The notes beneath the pieces were generated by a model. The model saw nothing but the letters and a program-made list of their open reading frames with translations. It did no database searches and was not told where the DNA came from. Shown piece by piece: positions 54,539-64,000 of a stretch of DNA of 64,000 nt. Made by a program: the position numbers and the translations under genes. The DNA is from Allobosea sp. 67-29 (GTDB lineage Bacteria > Pseudomonadota > Alphaproteobacteria > Rhizobiales > Beijerinckiaceae): NCBI RefSeq assembly GCF_001898115.1, contig NZ_MKSQ01000022.1, positions 124,001-188,000 on the forward strand, written 5' to 3'. How positions within the stretch are numbered: position 1 is the first letter of the stretch; every line of letters starts with the position of its first letter.

Positions 54539-55576
54539 ATGAAACGCTACCTCGATTACCTCTGGCCGATCATCGGGCTTGTCGCGGTCGTCTGGTCCGT
54601 CGAGCTGTTGTGGAGCAAGCTCAAGGCCGAGGCCGGCTCGGACGCGACCATCGAGGCCCTGCTCCAGAACGCCAATCTCTGGCAGAGCATCAAGATCATC
54701 GCCCACCGCATCGGCCACAAGATCGCGGTCATCCCGCCCGAGGCCTTCTTCCACGCGGCGCTTGCCACCCTCGTCGCCTATGCGGCGCTGGCCTGGTACG
54801 ACCGCATCGCCCTGATGCATCTCGGCAAGGAGAAGGGCATCTCCTGGTTCTATATCTCGCTCTGCTCCTTCGTGACCTACGCGCTCTCGCACAATATCGG
54901 CGCATCGGTCTTCTCGGGCGGAATGGTGCGCTACCGCGCCTATACGGCCAAGGGGCTGACGGCCGCCGACGTCGCGATCCTGATCGCGCTCTGCTCCTTC
55001 ACCTTCGCCTTCGGCACGCTCTTCCTGATGGGCCTGGTGCTGCTCTACGAGCCGCAGATCCTCCACCCGCTGGAACGGCTGTCGAAATGGTTCGCGATCA
55101 GCGACCGCACCGCCCGGCTCGTCGGCATCGGTATGCTGGCCTTCGTGGCGCTTTATACGATCGGCTCCTGGCTGCGCTTCAAGCCGCTCAAATTCGGCAA
55201 GTTCGAGATCATCTACCCGCGCCTGCGCATCGTCGTCAGGCAATACCTGGCGGCCCCGCTCGAGCTCTGCGGCGCCGCCGGCATCATCTATTTCGCGCTG
55301 CCGGAGCAGGGCAACCCAGGCTTCCTGATCGTGCTCGGCGCCTTCCTGCTCTCATTTTCCGCCGGGCTGCTCAGCCAGGTCCCCGGCGGCGTCGGCGTGA
55401 TGGAGGCGGTCTTCCTGGCGGTGATGCCGGGCGTGCCGGCTCCGGCCGTCTTCGCGGCGCTGCTGATCTGGCGGCTGTTCTATCTCATCCTGCCGCTGGT
55501 GATCTCGCTGCCGATCGTGATCGCCTTCGAGCGCGCCCAGCTGAAGCGCAGCACCCGTATCGCGCCGCCGCCATAG
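54539..55576 (+). CDS. UPF0104 / LPG-synthase transmembrane-like protein
   Basis: A 345-residue integral membrane protein with about eight helices. The central block SHNIGASVFSGGMVRYRAYTAKGL matches the flippase part of MprF/UPF0104 proteins (N-x-G-x4-SGG-x-RYR). The soluble aminoacyl-transfer domain is missing, so it is the membrane part only, of the YbhN type. It may flip or bind lipids. It may follow the DUF305 gene but a 144-base gap separates them. Confidence 0.85.
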   Translation: MKRYLDYLWPIIGLVAVVWSVELLWSKLKAEAGSDATIEALLQNANLWQSIKIIAHRIGHKIAVIPPEAFFHAALATLVAYAALAWYDRIALMHLGKEKGISWFYISLCSFVTYALSHNIGASVFSGGMVRYRAYTAKGLTAADVAILIALCSFTFAFGTLFLMGLVLLYEPQILHPLERLSKWFAISDRTARLVGIGMLAFVALYTIGSWLRFKPLKFGKFEIIYPRLRIVVRQYLAAPLELCGAAGIIYFALPEQGNPGFLIVLGAFLLSFSAGLLSQVPGGVGVMEAVFLAVMPGVPAPAVFAALLIWRLFYLILPLVISLPIVIAFERAQLKRSTRIAPPP

Positions 55577-55580
55577 CGGG

Positions 55581-56483
55581 CTAGCGTGGCCGGTCCGGAC
55601 GCTTCAGCGCGATCGCCGCAGCACCGAACATCAGGACGGCGCCGACCGCCTCCGACAGGCCGAAGGGCTCGCCCAGCACCGCCACCCCCACCCCGACCGC
55701 GATGGCCGGGCTGACGAAGGCGTAGAGCCCGGCCCGGAAGGCGCCCCAGTCCCGCAAGAGGCGCATGTAGATGGTGAAGCCCATCAGCGAGCCGGCGACG
55801 ACGAGGAAGGCGATGCAGGGCAGCACCGGCCACTGCACCAGGGCGGCGAAATCGGCCGAGCCGACGGTCTCGACCGCCAAAGAGACTGCCGAGAGCCCGA
55901 TGCCGCCGATCAGCGTCTGCCAGCCCGCAAGCGTCAGTGTCGGCATCGTGCCCGCGATCGGCCGCGACAGCACCGCGCCGGTGCAATAGAACAACGTCCC
56001 GGCCGCGACGGCGGCGAGCCCGATCGCCTCCTGCGGATCGCCCTGCACGACCGAGAGACCGCCGAGCGCGCGCGTCGCGAAGAGGAAGCCGAGCCCGACC
56101 GTCCCGAGCCCGATCGCGGCGAGCTTGCGCGCCTCGATCCGCTCCTTCTCGATCGCCCGGCTCGCCAGCAGGGTGAAGATCGGGATCGTCGCGAAATTGA
56201 CGATGGCGGCGAGCCCGGTCGGCGCGTGCGCCGTCCCCCAGAACAGCAAGGCGTAGTTGACGGTATTGAGCAGCAGCGCCGTGCCGATCAGGCGCGGCCA
56301 GGCCCCGGCGGGCACCCTCGGCATGTCGCGCCCGGCCCAGACCAGCATCAGCGCACCTGCGATCGAGAAGCGCACGGCGGCGAGGAACACAGGCGGCACA
56401 TGCGCGGCGCCGACCTTGACCGGCAGCCAGGTCAGCCCCCAGACGAGGCACATCACGGCGAAAAGGGCGGCGTTCCGGCTCAT
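55581..56483 (-). CDS. EamA/DMT-family transporter
   Basis: A 300-residue protein with ten membrane helices in two EamA repeats. Features seen are the opening FAVMCLVWGLTWLPVKVGA, PVFLAAVRFSIAGALML, and the second-half FVSPAIAVGVGVAVLGEPFGL. It exports amino acids or similar metabolites; substrate unknown. It lies downstream of flhA on the same strand, 84 bases past its stop. Confidence 0.92.
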   Translation of the reverse strand: MSRNAALFAVMCLVWGLTWLPVKVGAAHVPPVFLAAVRFSIAGALMLVWAGRDMPRVPAGAWPRLIGTALLLNTVNYALLFWGTAHAPTGLAAIVNFATIPIFTLLASRAIEKERIEARKLAAIGLGTVGLGFLFATRALGGLSVVQGDPQEAIGLAAVAAGTLFYCTGAVLSRPIAGTMPTLTLAGWQTLIGGIGLSAVSLAVETVGSADFAALVQWPVLPCIAFLVVAGSLMGFTIYMRLLRDWGAFRAGLYAFVSPAIAVGVGVAVLGEPFGLSEAVGAVLMFGAAAIALKRPDRPR

Positions 56484-56567
56484 GGCTGCCGCTTAGCCGC
56501 ACGGCCGCACGCTGACCATTGCGCGGGAGGCATCGGGCCCCCGTGGAAAGCGGAGGCGCGGCGACGG

Positions 56568-58697
56568 CTAGACGCTGCCGACCGTCTTGAGCCGGGCGCG
56601 CGGGTGGATCTCTCCCTGTGACAGAACCGGCGTCTCGCGGCGGAAGCGCTCGATGATCTGCCGGGCGAAGGGCCGCGCCATGCCGGAGGTGACGAGCGCC
56701 GGCATCTCGCCGATCCGTGCCGCCTCCTCGAACTTGTCGCGGACGTGGCGGACGAATTCCTGCAACCGCGAGGGCTGCATGGCCAGATGGCGATCTTCGC
56801 CCTGCCCGATGATCGACTCGGCGAAGACGCTCTCCCAGGCCGGCGAGAGCGTGACGATCGGCAGCACTCCGTTCGCATCGGAGAACTGCGCGCAGATCTG
56901 GCGGGCGAGCCGGACGCGGACATGCTCGGCGATATCGCGCGGGTTCTTGATCCCGCCCGCCACCTCGGCGATGCCCTCGATGATCGTGGCGAGGTCGCGG
57001 ATCGAGATCCGCTCGGCAAGCAGCAATTGCAGCACGCGCTGGATGCCGGTGGTCGAGATCTGGCTCGGGACGATCTCCTTGACGAGATCGGCATGGTCTT
57101 TCGGCAGCTCGCGCAGGAGCTTCTGCACCTCGGCATGCGAGAGCAGCTCGGGCATGTTCGACTTCAGCACCTCGGTCAGATGCGTCGAGATCACCGTCGC
57201 GGCGTCGACGACGGTGTAGCCGCGCAGCTGGGCCTCGTCCTGCAGGGCCGCGTCGATCCAGGTCGCCGGCAGGCCGAAGGTCGGCTCCAGCACGTTGTGG
57301 CCGGGCAGGTTCACGGTACCGCCCATCGGGTCCATCGCCATGTACTGGCCGGCGTAGACGATGCCGTGGCCGGCATCGATCTCCTTGATCTTGATGTAGT
57401 AGTGGTTCGCCTCGAGCTGGACGTTGTCGACGATGCGCACGGCCGGCATGACGAAGCCGAGCTCCGCTGCGAGCTGGCGCCGCAGCGCCCTCACCTGGTC
57501 GGTCAGCCGATCCTGGCCGCCCGGCGCATTGACCAGCGGCAGCAGCGCATAGCCGATCTCGATCTTGAGCTCGTCCATCTTGAGCAGGTCGTTCAGCGTC
57601 TCCTCGCGCTGCGTGCCGTCGGCGCCCGCCGCCGCGCCCGGCTGGGCGCTGCCCGCGGCTGCGGCCTCGGCCGCCCGTGCCTTCGCGGCCTGGCCGAAGC
57701 GACGCGCCAGGAAGCCCGCTCCGGCCGACAGAACCAGGAATGGCATCATCGGGATGCCGGGCAGCAGCGCGATCAGCAGCATCACCGCCGCCGACATGCC
57801 CAGCGCCTTCGGGTAGCCCGAGAGCTGCCTGCCCAGCGCCTTGTCGGCCGCGCCGCGCACGCCGGCCTTCGAGACCAGCAGGCCGGCCGCCGTCGAGACG
57901 ATCAGCGCCGGGATCTGGCTGACGAGGCCGTCACCGACGGTGAGCTGCGTATAGTTGTGTGCCGCCTGACCGAAGCTCAGCCCCTGCTGTGCAACGCCGA
58001 TGACGATGCCGCCGAGCACGTTGATGAAGGTGATGAGCAGACCGGCGATGGCATCGCCCCGCACGAATTTCGAGGCACCGTCCATCGAGCCGAAGAAGGA
58101 GGATTCATCCTCCAGCGCCTTGCGGCGCTCCTTGGCCGTCTCCTGGTCGATCAACCCGGCCGAGAGGTCGGCATCGATCGCCATCTGCTTACCGGGCATG
58201 GCATCGAGGGTGAAACGGGCCGCGACCTCGGCGATGCGGCCGGAGCCCTTGGTGATGACGACGAAGTTGACGATGATCAGGATGATGAAGACGATCACCC
58301 CGATCACGAAATTGCCGCTCATCACGAAGCCGGCGAAGGCCTCGATCACGTGCCCCGCCGCCGAAGTGCCCTCATGGCCATGGCCGAGGATCAGGCGCGT
58401 CGAGGCCATGTTCAGCGCCAGCCGGAACATGGTGACGATCAGCAGCACCGTCGGAAACGCCGAGAATTCCAGCGGTTCCTCGATGAAGAGCGCGGTCATC
58501 AGCACCAGCACCGACAGGATGATCGACAGCGCCAGCATCAGGTCGAGCAGGATCGCCGGCATCGGGAAGATGAGCACCACCAGGATGCCCATGACGCCGA
58601 CGGCGAGGAAGAGGTCCGGCCGCTTGAACAGCTTGCCCAGCGCATCGCGGTTGGGAAGGTTGAAACCGCTCCCCTGACCCGCCGTCACATCGGTCAT
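56568..58697 (-). CDS. flhA: Flagellar export gate protein FlhA
   Basis: A 709-residue component of the type III export gate. The N-terminal half has about eight helices with the FHIPEP-family core (SAFPTVLLIVTMFRLALNMAS, VVITKGSGRIAEVAARFTLDAMPGKQMAID, RRKALEDESSFFGSMDGASKF), and the C-terminal half is a cytoplasmic ring domain. I chose the ATG at 58697, which has GGAG 6 bases before it, over a GTG at 58724. It is separated from flbD by two opposite-strand genes. Confidence 0.96.
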   Translation of the reverse strand: MTDVTAGQGSGFNLPNRDALGKLFKRPDLFLAVGVMGILVVLIFPMPAILLDLMLALSIILSVLVLMTALFIEEPLEFSAFPTVLLIVTMFRLALNMASTRLILGHGHEGTSAAGHVIEAFAGFVMSGNFVIGVIVFIILIIVNFVVITKGSGRIAEVAARFTLDAMPGKQMAIDADLSAGLIDQETAKERRKALEDESSFFGSMDGASKFVRGDAIAGLLITFINVLGGIVIGVAQQGLSFGQAAHNYTQLTVGDGLVSQIPALIVSTAAGLLVSKAGVRGAADKALGRQLSGYPKALGMSAAVMLLIALLPGIPMMPFLVLSAGAGFLARRFGQAAKARAAEAAAAGSAQPGAAAGADGTQREETLNDLLKMDELKIEIGYALLPLVNAPGGQDRLTDQVRALRRQLAAELGFVMPAVRIVDNVQLEANHYYIKIKEIDAGHGIVYAGQYMAMDPMGGTVNLPGHNVLEPTFGLPATWIDAALQDEAQLRGYTVVDAATVISTHLTEVLKSNMPELLSHAEVQKLLRELPKDHADLVKEIVPSQISTTGIQRVLQLLLAERISIRDLATIIEGIAEVAGGIKNPRDIAEHVRVRLARQICAQFSDANGVLPIVTLSPAWESVFAESIIGQGEDRHLAMQPSRLQEFVRHVRDKFEEAARIGEMPALVTSGMARPFARQIIERFRRETPVLSQGEIHPRARLKTVGSV

Positions 58698-58983
58698 CGA
58701 CCGCTCCGCCTTCTCGTCGGCCACTCGGCGCCCACGCAGGGGCGCAGCGCGCGCCGGACAGCGCGCGACCCGGCAATTCTTGCCGGGTACATGGTGAACG
58801 AAACGTTAAGCCGGACGTTTATCGGCAGGCTTCACCGGCTGGACCAGAGCCTGTGGTGCGGCGCGACATGACATCCCTGCCGGGATGGCCATACTGGAAT
58901 GCCCTCACGCGCCGCCCGGCGTATCCATCCACCCCATCGAGCCGCCTTCATGCGAGGTGCGGCCGCCTGAAGGAGGAGGGCCC
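58698..58983 (-). promoter_or_regulatory. flhA promoter region with FlbD-like palindrome
   Basis: A gap of about 285 bases with no gene. A perfect 9-bp-arm palindrome (accCGGCAA-ttc-TTGCCGggt, 58768-58788) lies 71-91 bases before the flhA start. It resembles, from memory, the Caulobacter ftr element bound by FlbD, which is encoded in this window. A TTAAC half-site overlaps 58804-58808 on the minus strand. No clear sigma-54 promoter was found. Confidence 0.55.
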
Positions 58984-60432
58984 GTGACGGATTCGGCCCG
59001 CAAGGAGGCCCCCGGCCTCATCGTCGAGACGGATGTGCCCGCCCGGCTCGACCGTCTGCCCTGGTCGCGTTTTCACACGCTGGTCGTGGTCGCGCTCGGC
59101 ATCACCTGGATTCTCGACGGCCTCGAGGTGACGTTGGCCGGTGCGGTCTCCGGGGCGTTGAAGGAGAGCCCGGTCCTGCGGCTCAGCAACGCCGATGTCG
59201 GTCTGGCCGGCTCGGCCTATATCGCGGGTGCGGTACTCGGCGCCGTGTTTTTCGGCTGGCTGACCGACCGGCTCGGCCGCAAGAAGCTCTTCACGATCAC
59301 GGTCCTCGTCTATCTCAGCGCCACGGCCGCCACGGCGTTTTCCTGGAACATCTGGAGTTTCCTGGCCTTCCGTTTCCTGACCGGGATGGGCATCGGCGGC
59401 GAATACACCGCTATCAACTCGACGATCCAGGAGCTGATTCCCGCCCGCATGCGCGGCTGGACCGATCTCGTCATCAACGGCTCCTTCTGGGTCGGGGCCG
59501 CGATCGGCGCGCTCGGCGCCATCGTCCTGCTCGATCCCGCCCATATCGACCCCGAGCATGGCTGGCGGCTCGCCTTCTTCATCGGCGCCGTGCTCGGCCT
59601 CGTCATCCTGATCCTCAGGCAATGGATTCCGGAAAGCCCGCGCTGGCTGATCAGCCATGGACATCCCGATCGTGCCGCCGCGATCATCCTCGAGATCGAG
59701 CGCCGTGCCGGGTTCACGCCGCCTCCGGGAGAGCTCCATGCTCTCACGAGACTGCGCCCTCGCCCGGCCACACCGCTCGCCGAGGTCTTTCGCGCCCTGT
59801 TCGTCGTCCATCGCGACCGGGCATTGGTCGGCCTCGCCCTGATGGTCTCGCAGGCCTTCTTCTACAACGCGATCTTCTTCACCTACGCGCTGATCCTCAC
59901 CGATTTCTATCAGGTTCCGTCGCAGGCGATCGGCTGGTTCATCCTGCCCTTCGCGGCCGGCAATTTCCTCGGCCCGCTGCTGATCGGCCGGCTCTTCGAT
60001 GTCTGGGGCCGACGCGTCATGATCGCCGCGACCTACGCGCTCTCGGGCCTGCTCCTGACCGGAACCGGCTATCTGTTCTGGCAGGACTGGCTCACCGCCT
60101 CGCAGCTCACGCTGTGCTGGAGCATCGTCTTCTTCTTCGCCTCGGCGGCGGCGAGTTCGGCCTATCTTACGGTTTCCGAGACTTTCCCCGTCGAAATGCG
60201 GGCGCTCGCGATCGCCGTCTTCTATGCCGTCGGCACCGGGGCCGGCGGCATCGCCGGGCCGTGGCTCTTCGGCATCCTCATCGACACCGGCTCGCGCGGC
60301 AGCGTCTTCGGCGGCTATCTGCTCGGCGCCGCCCTGATGCTGGGCGCGGCGGTGGTCGCGGCTCGCTTCGCCGTCAGGGCCGAGCGAAAGCCGCTCGAAA
60401 GCGTGGCGCGGCCGCTCAATGCGGTGGATTGA
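58984..60432 (+). CDS. MFS transporter, sugar/aromatic-acid type
   Basis: A 482-residue, 12-helix protein of the MFS metabolite:proton symporter group. The loop between helices 2 and 3 reads GWLTDRLGRKKLF (the MFS motif), followed by FLTGMGIGGEYTAINSTIQE, typical of AAHS/SHS-like members, and PESPRWLISHG. The GTG at 58984 has an AGGAGG 7 bases before it and is favoured over the ATG at 58885. Substrate unknown. It is on the opposite strand between flhA and flbD. Confidence 0.88.
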   Translation: MTDSARKEAPGLIVETDVPARLDRLPWSRFHTLVVVALGITWILDGLEVTLAGAVSGALKESPVLRLSNADVGLAGSAYIAGAVLGAVFFGWLTDRLGRKKLFTITVLVYLSATAATAFSWNIWSFLAFRFLTGMGIGGEYTAINSTIQELIPARMRGWTDLVINGSFWVGAAIGALGAIVLLDPAHIDPEHGWRLAFFIGAVLGLVILILRQWIPESPRWLISHGHPDRAAAIILEIERRAGFTPPPGELHALTRLRPRPATPLAEVFRALFVVHRDRALVGLALMVSQAFFYNAIFFTYALILTDFYQVPSQAIGWFILPFAAGNFLGPLLIGRLFDVWGRRVMIAATYALSGLLLTGTGYLFWQDWLTASQLTLCWSIVFFFASAAASSAYLTVSETFPVEMRALAIAVFYAVGTGAGGIAGPWLFGILIDTGSRGSVFGGYLLGAALMLGAAVVAARFAVRAERKPLESVARPLNAVD

Positions 60433-60577
60433 GAGGAGATGCGGAAGCAAACCAAACCGGGCGACGACAGGCGAAAGGGAACAAAGCATCCTTTAAACGC
60501 ATTACTCGTGGCCCGCATTCCGCCGTTATGAAGGCTGACGAGGGGGTCCCTGTGGTGAACACAATCCGGAGGTCGTC

Positions 60578-60892
60578 GTGGACAGACGCTCATTCCTGAT
60601 GACATTGGTCGGCGGCCTCGCCGCCGCCAGCCTGGGCGGGATCGCCGCCGTCGAAGCCGCCCAGCCTGCCCGGCCGGCGAAACGCGAAGGCACGCCGTCC
60701 GAGGAGGCTGAGGCCGTCACGGCCGAAATGCGCGAGGCGCTCGACAAGGCCGACGCCGAATTCAGCCAGTACTATTATTATCGCCGGCCGCGCTATCGCT
60801 ATTATCGCCGCCCCTATTACCGGCCGCGCTACTACTATCGGCCGCGCTACTACCATCGCCCGCGGTACTACTACCGCCGGCGCTATTGGTGA
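60578..60892 (+). CDS. Tat-signal protein with Tyr/Arg/Pro-rich tail
   Basis: A 104-residue protein. The GTG start has GGAGG 5 bases upstream. The N-terminus MDRRSFLMTLVGGLAAASLG is a twin-arginine signal (RRSFLM), followed by an Ala/Pro linker, a short Glu/Ala-rich helix, and a 40-residue tail made almost only of Tyr, Arg, Pro and His in YRRPYYRPRYYY-like repeats. I do not recognise a function; metal, polysaccharide or nucleic-acid contact is possible. It is between the MFS gene and flbD. Confidence 0.75.
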   Translation: MDRRSFLMTLVGGLAAASLGGIAAVEAAQPARPAKREGTPSEEAEAVTAEMREALDKADAEFSQYYYYRRPRYRYYRRPYYRPRYYYRPRYYHRPRYYYRRRYW

Positions 60893-60905
60893 CGGCTGGG
60901 CTGGG

Positions 60906-62273
<1,368 letters not shown>

Positions 62274-62317
62274 GGCTCAGGTCCTTCCGTTCCGGGTCTG
62301 TGCGGTCGGCCGGCGCA

Positions 62318-62668
62318 TCACCGGTCGGCCTTGATGATTTCGGTCATGGTCACGCCCAGCCGGTCCTCGACCACGACGACCTCGCCGCGTGCGACCAGCC
62401 GCTCGTTGACGAAGATGTCGATCGCCTCGCCCACGCGCCGGTCGAGTTCAAGCACCGTTCCGGGCACGATCTGGAGCAGGTCGCCCACAGCCACCTTGGA
62501 GGAGCCGAGCACCGCCGAGACGGTGACCGGCACGTCGAAGACCTGCTCGAGGTCCTCCGCCGTCTTGACCGGGACGGGTCCCGAATGCGCCACCGACATG
62601 TCGTTCTGGTCGAAGGACAAGTCGGCCTGGTTGAGCGGCGGCAGGTTCAGGTCGTTCTCCTGGCTCAT
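62318..62668 (-). CDS. fliN: Flagellar motor switch protein FliN
   Basis: A 116-residue C-ring protein of the SpoA fold. It shows VFDVPVTVSAVLGSSKVAVGDLLQIVPGTVLELDR and VGEAIDIFVNERLVARGEVVVVEDRLGVTM, which match the FliN core over the whole C-terminal two thirds. It forms the switch rim and binds FliH. It lies 11 bases after fliH, in a flagellar operon. Confidence 0.95.
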   Translation of the reverse strand: MSQENDLNLPPLNQADLSFDQNDMSVAHSGPVPVKTAEDLEQVFDVPVTVSAVLGSSKVAVGDLLQIVPGTVLELDRRVGEAIDIFVNERLVARGEVVVVEDRLGVTMTEIIKADR

Positions 62669-62679
62669 GCGTCAGACCT

Positions 62680-63270
62680 TCATTGTCCGGCGTTGCTGCC
62701 GGGAAAAACACCGGCGACCGCCTGCCCGATCAGCGTCGAGAGACGTTCGCCATCCAACACGAAGCCGCCATCGGCCCACTCGATACGCCCGTCGCCCGGG
62801 CGGATATCGGGCTCGCCCAGCACGATGAGCCGGCCGGTGAAGCCGTGCTCCCGCGCCAGCCGGCTCGCCAGCTCCTCGGCGGCCTCGACCGAGGTCTCGT
62901 TGACGCGCAGGACGAGATGCGGGGCCTGGCGGGCGTGGCCGATGCATTCGCGCACCGCCTGCGCCAGCGCCGCCATCGGCTTCTCGGCCAGCGCCGCACC
63001 GGCAAGCGCCCTGGCGGCCGCGAGCGCGACCTGGGCGGCCTGCTCCTCGATCGCTGCCATGCGCGCGCTCTCCAGCGCGAAGAGCCGCTCCGCCGAGCGC
63101 GCCAGCTGCCCGGCCAGCCCGTTGAACTGTGCCTCGGCCTCGTGCCGCCCCTGCTCGTGGCCGGCCTGGAAGCCCTCCGCCCGCGCCGCGTTCAGGTCGG
63201 CTTCGCTGGCCGCCTTGCGGCCGCCCTCGCGGAAGTCCGTCCCGAACATGAATTTCGTCGCGGTCGCCAT
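62680..63270 (-). CDS. fliH: Flagellar assembly protein FliH-like
   Basis: A 196-residue protein at the fliG-fliN junction. It begins KFMFGTDFREGG, then a long Ala/Glu/Arg coiled coil (about 20-85), then a mixed domain (VRECIGHARQAPHLVLRVNE...GRIEWADGGFVLDGERLSTLI) typical of the FliH C-terminus, which contacts FliI. Identity depends on position as well as sequence because FliH is poorly conserved; in Caulobacter the equivalent is FlbE/FliH. Confidence 0.85.
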   Translation of the reverse strand: MATATKFMFGTDFREGGRKAASEADLNAARAEGFQAGHEQGRHEAEAQFNGLAGQLARSAERLFALESARMAAIEEQAAQVALAAARALAGAALAEKPMAALAQAVRECIGHARQAPHLVLRVNETSVEAAEELASRLAREHGFTGRLIVLGEPDIRPGDGRIEWADGGFVLDGERLSTLIGQAVAGVFPGSNAGQ

Positions 63271-63271
63271 C

Positions 63272-64000
63272 TCAGTACACCAGCTCGTCTTCGGCGTTGC
63301 CCTTCGACAGCACGATCTCGCCCTTGTCGGCGAGGTCCTTGGTCAGCTGCACCAGCTTGGTCTGGGCCTCGTCGACTTCCTTGAGCCGCAGAGGTCCGAG
63401 CCCTTCCATGTCGTCCTGCATGGCCTTGGCGGCACGCTGGGACATCGCGCCGAAGAAGAATTCCCGCATCGGCTGGCTTGCGCCCTTGAGCGCGCGCGCC
63501 AGGACATCCTTGTCGATCTGCCGCATCAGCGTCTGCAGACCTGCCGGATCGAGCTTGGCGAGATCCTCGAAGGTGAACATCAGGGCGCGGATGCGCTCGG
63601 CGGCTTCCTGGTTCGAGGCGTCGAGCGCGGAGAGGAAGCGGATCTCGGTCTGCCGGTCGAAGCCGTTGAAAATCTCGGCCATCATCTCGTGGGGATCGCG
63701 GCGGCGTGTCTGGGTCAGGGTCGACACGAATTCGGTGCGCAGCGTGTTCTCGATGTGGTCGAGCGCCTCCTTCTGCACGGATTCGAGGCGCAGCATGCGG
63801 CCGACGACCTCGATCGACAGGTCGTTCGGCAGGTTGCGGAGCACGTTGGCAGCATGCTCCGGCCGGATCTTGGAGAGGATCACGGCGATGGTCTGCGGGT
63901 ACTCGTTCTTGAGGAAGTTCGCCAGGACGACGGCGTCGATGTTGCCGAGCTTCTGCCACATGTTGCGGCCGGCCGGGCCCCGGATCTCCTCCATGATCAG
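63272..64000 (-). CDS. fliG: Flagellar motor switch protein FliG, 5'-truncated by window edge
   Basis: The C-terminal about 242 residues of FliG, the torque-generating C-ring protein. It has the middle-domain block [20 protein letters not shown], then [19 protein letters not shown] and the C-terminal domain with [20 protein letters not shown] and [18 protein letters not shown], which holds the charged residues that meet the stator. The N-terminus is past base 64000. It reads into fliH, one base apart. Confidence 0.95.
   Translation of the reverse strand: MIMEEIRGPAGRNMWQKLGNIDAVVLANFLKNEYPQTIAVILSKIRPEHAANVLRNLPNDLSIEVVGRMLRLESVQKEALDHIENTLRTEFVSTLTQTRRRDPHEMMAEIFNGFDRQTEIRFLSALDASNQEAAERIRALMFTFEDLAKLDPAGLQTLMRQIDKDVLARALKGASQPMREFFFGAMSQRAAKAMQDDMEGLGPLRLKEVDEAQTKLVQLTKDLADKGEIVLSKGNAEDELVY

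Overview
The window is high-GC, densely coding chromosomal DNA from an alphaproteobacterium. CtrA, its phosphotransferase ChpT, FlbD, a DUF1134/EipA-type envelope protein and several GANTC sites in front of ctrA point to the Hyphomicrobiales. A Bosea- or Methylobacterium-like genome is my best guess from overall gene content; no 16S gene or other decisive marker is present. I see no tRNA, rRNA, CRISPR array, transposase or prophage.

Layout. 1-3.3 kb: a truncated methylthioadenosine phosphorylase and the petABC cytochrome bc1 operon, closed by a strong terminator. 3.5-10.9 kb: an ABC exporter, a collagen-like glycine-rich lipoprotein, trmL-hemF, and an overlapping operon DUF1285-Nudix-DUF6111-CCA tRNA nucleotidyltransferase. 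11.1-18.0 kb: a MoxR / DUF58 / DUF4159 / VWA membrane-protein operon. 18-28.8 kb: mixed metabolism, including an exported argininosuccinate-lyase-like protein, Nudix, metallophosphoesterase, SDR, an ABC-F ATPase, an acyltransferase, glucokinase and hydroxypyruvate isomerase. 29-36.2 kb: osmoregulated-glucan synthase mdoH, then a tight run of BchC-like dehydrogenase, divergent PTPS/QueD-like protein, family-4 glycosyltransferase and methyltransferase, followed (after a cytochrome b561) by a RibA with a decayed RibB-like N-terminus. 36.2-41.8 kb: HAD hydrolase/sugar kinase pair, a coiled-coil protein, EipA, a YHS protein and CysQ.

41.9-64 kb is a motility and cell-cycle control region: chpT, cheA-cheW-cheY-cheB-cheR, ctrA, fliI, fliJ, flhA and, reading in from the right edge, fliG-fliH-fliN-flbD. 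ChpT is expected to pass phosphate to CtrA, which sits at the top of the flagellar cascade; FlbD acts later with sigma-54. Two MFS transporter genes on the opposite strand separate gene pairs that are often adjacent (fliI/fliJ and flbD/flhA). A perfect 9-bp-arm palindrome that resembles an FlbD (ftr) site lies just upstream of flhA. A DUF305 copper-type protein with a small Cys/His/Met protein, a LPG-synthase-like membrane protein, and an EamA exporter fill 52.8-56.5 kb.

The best candidate for an undescribed system is the 30.9-36.2 kb cluster. It carries a GTP cyclohydrolase II, a PTPS-fold protein that lacks nearly all canonical catalytic and one zinc residue, an oxidoreductase, a glycosyltransferase and a methyltransferase. 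This looks like a pathway for a GTP-derived, possibly glycosylated and methylated, small molecule.
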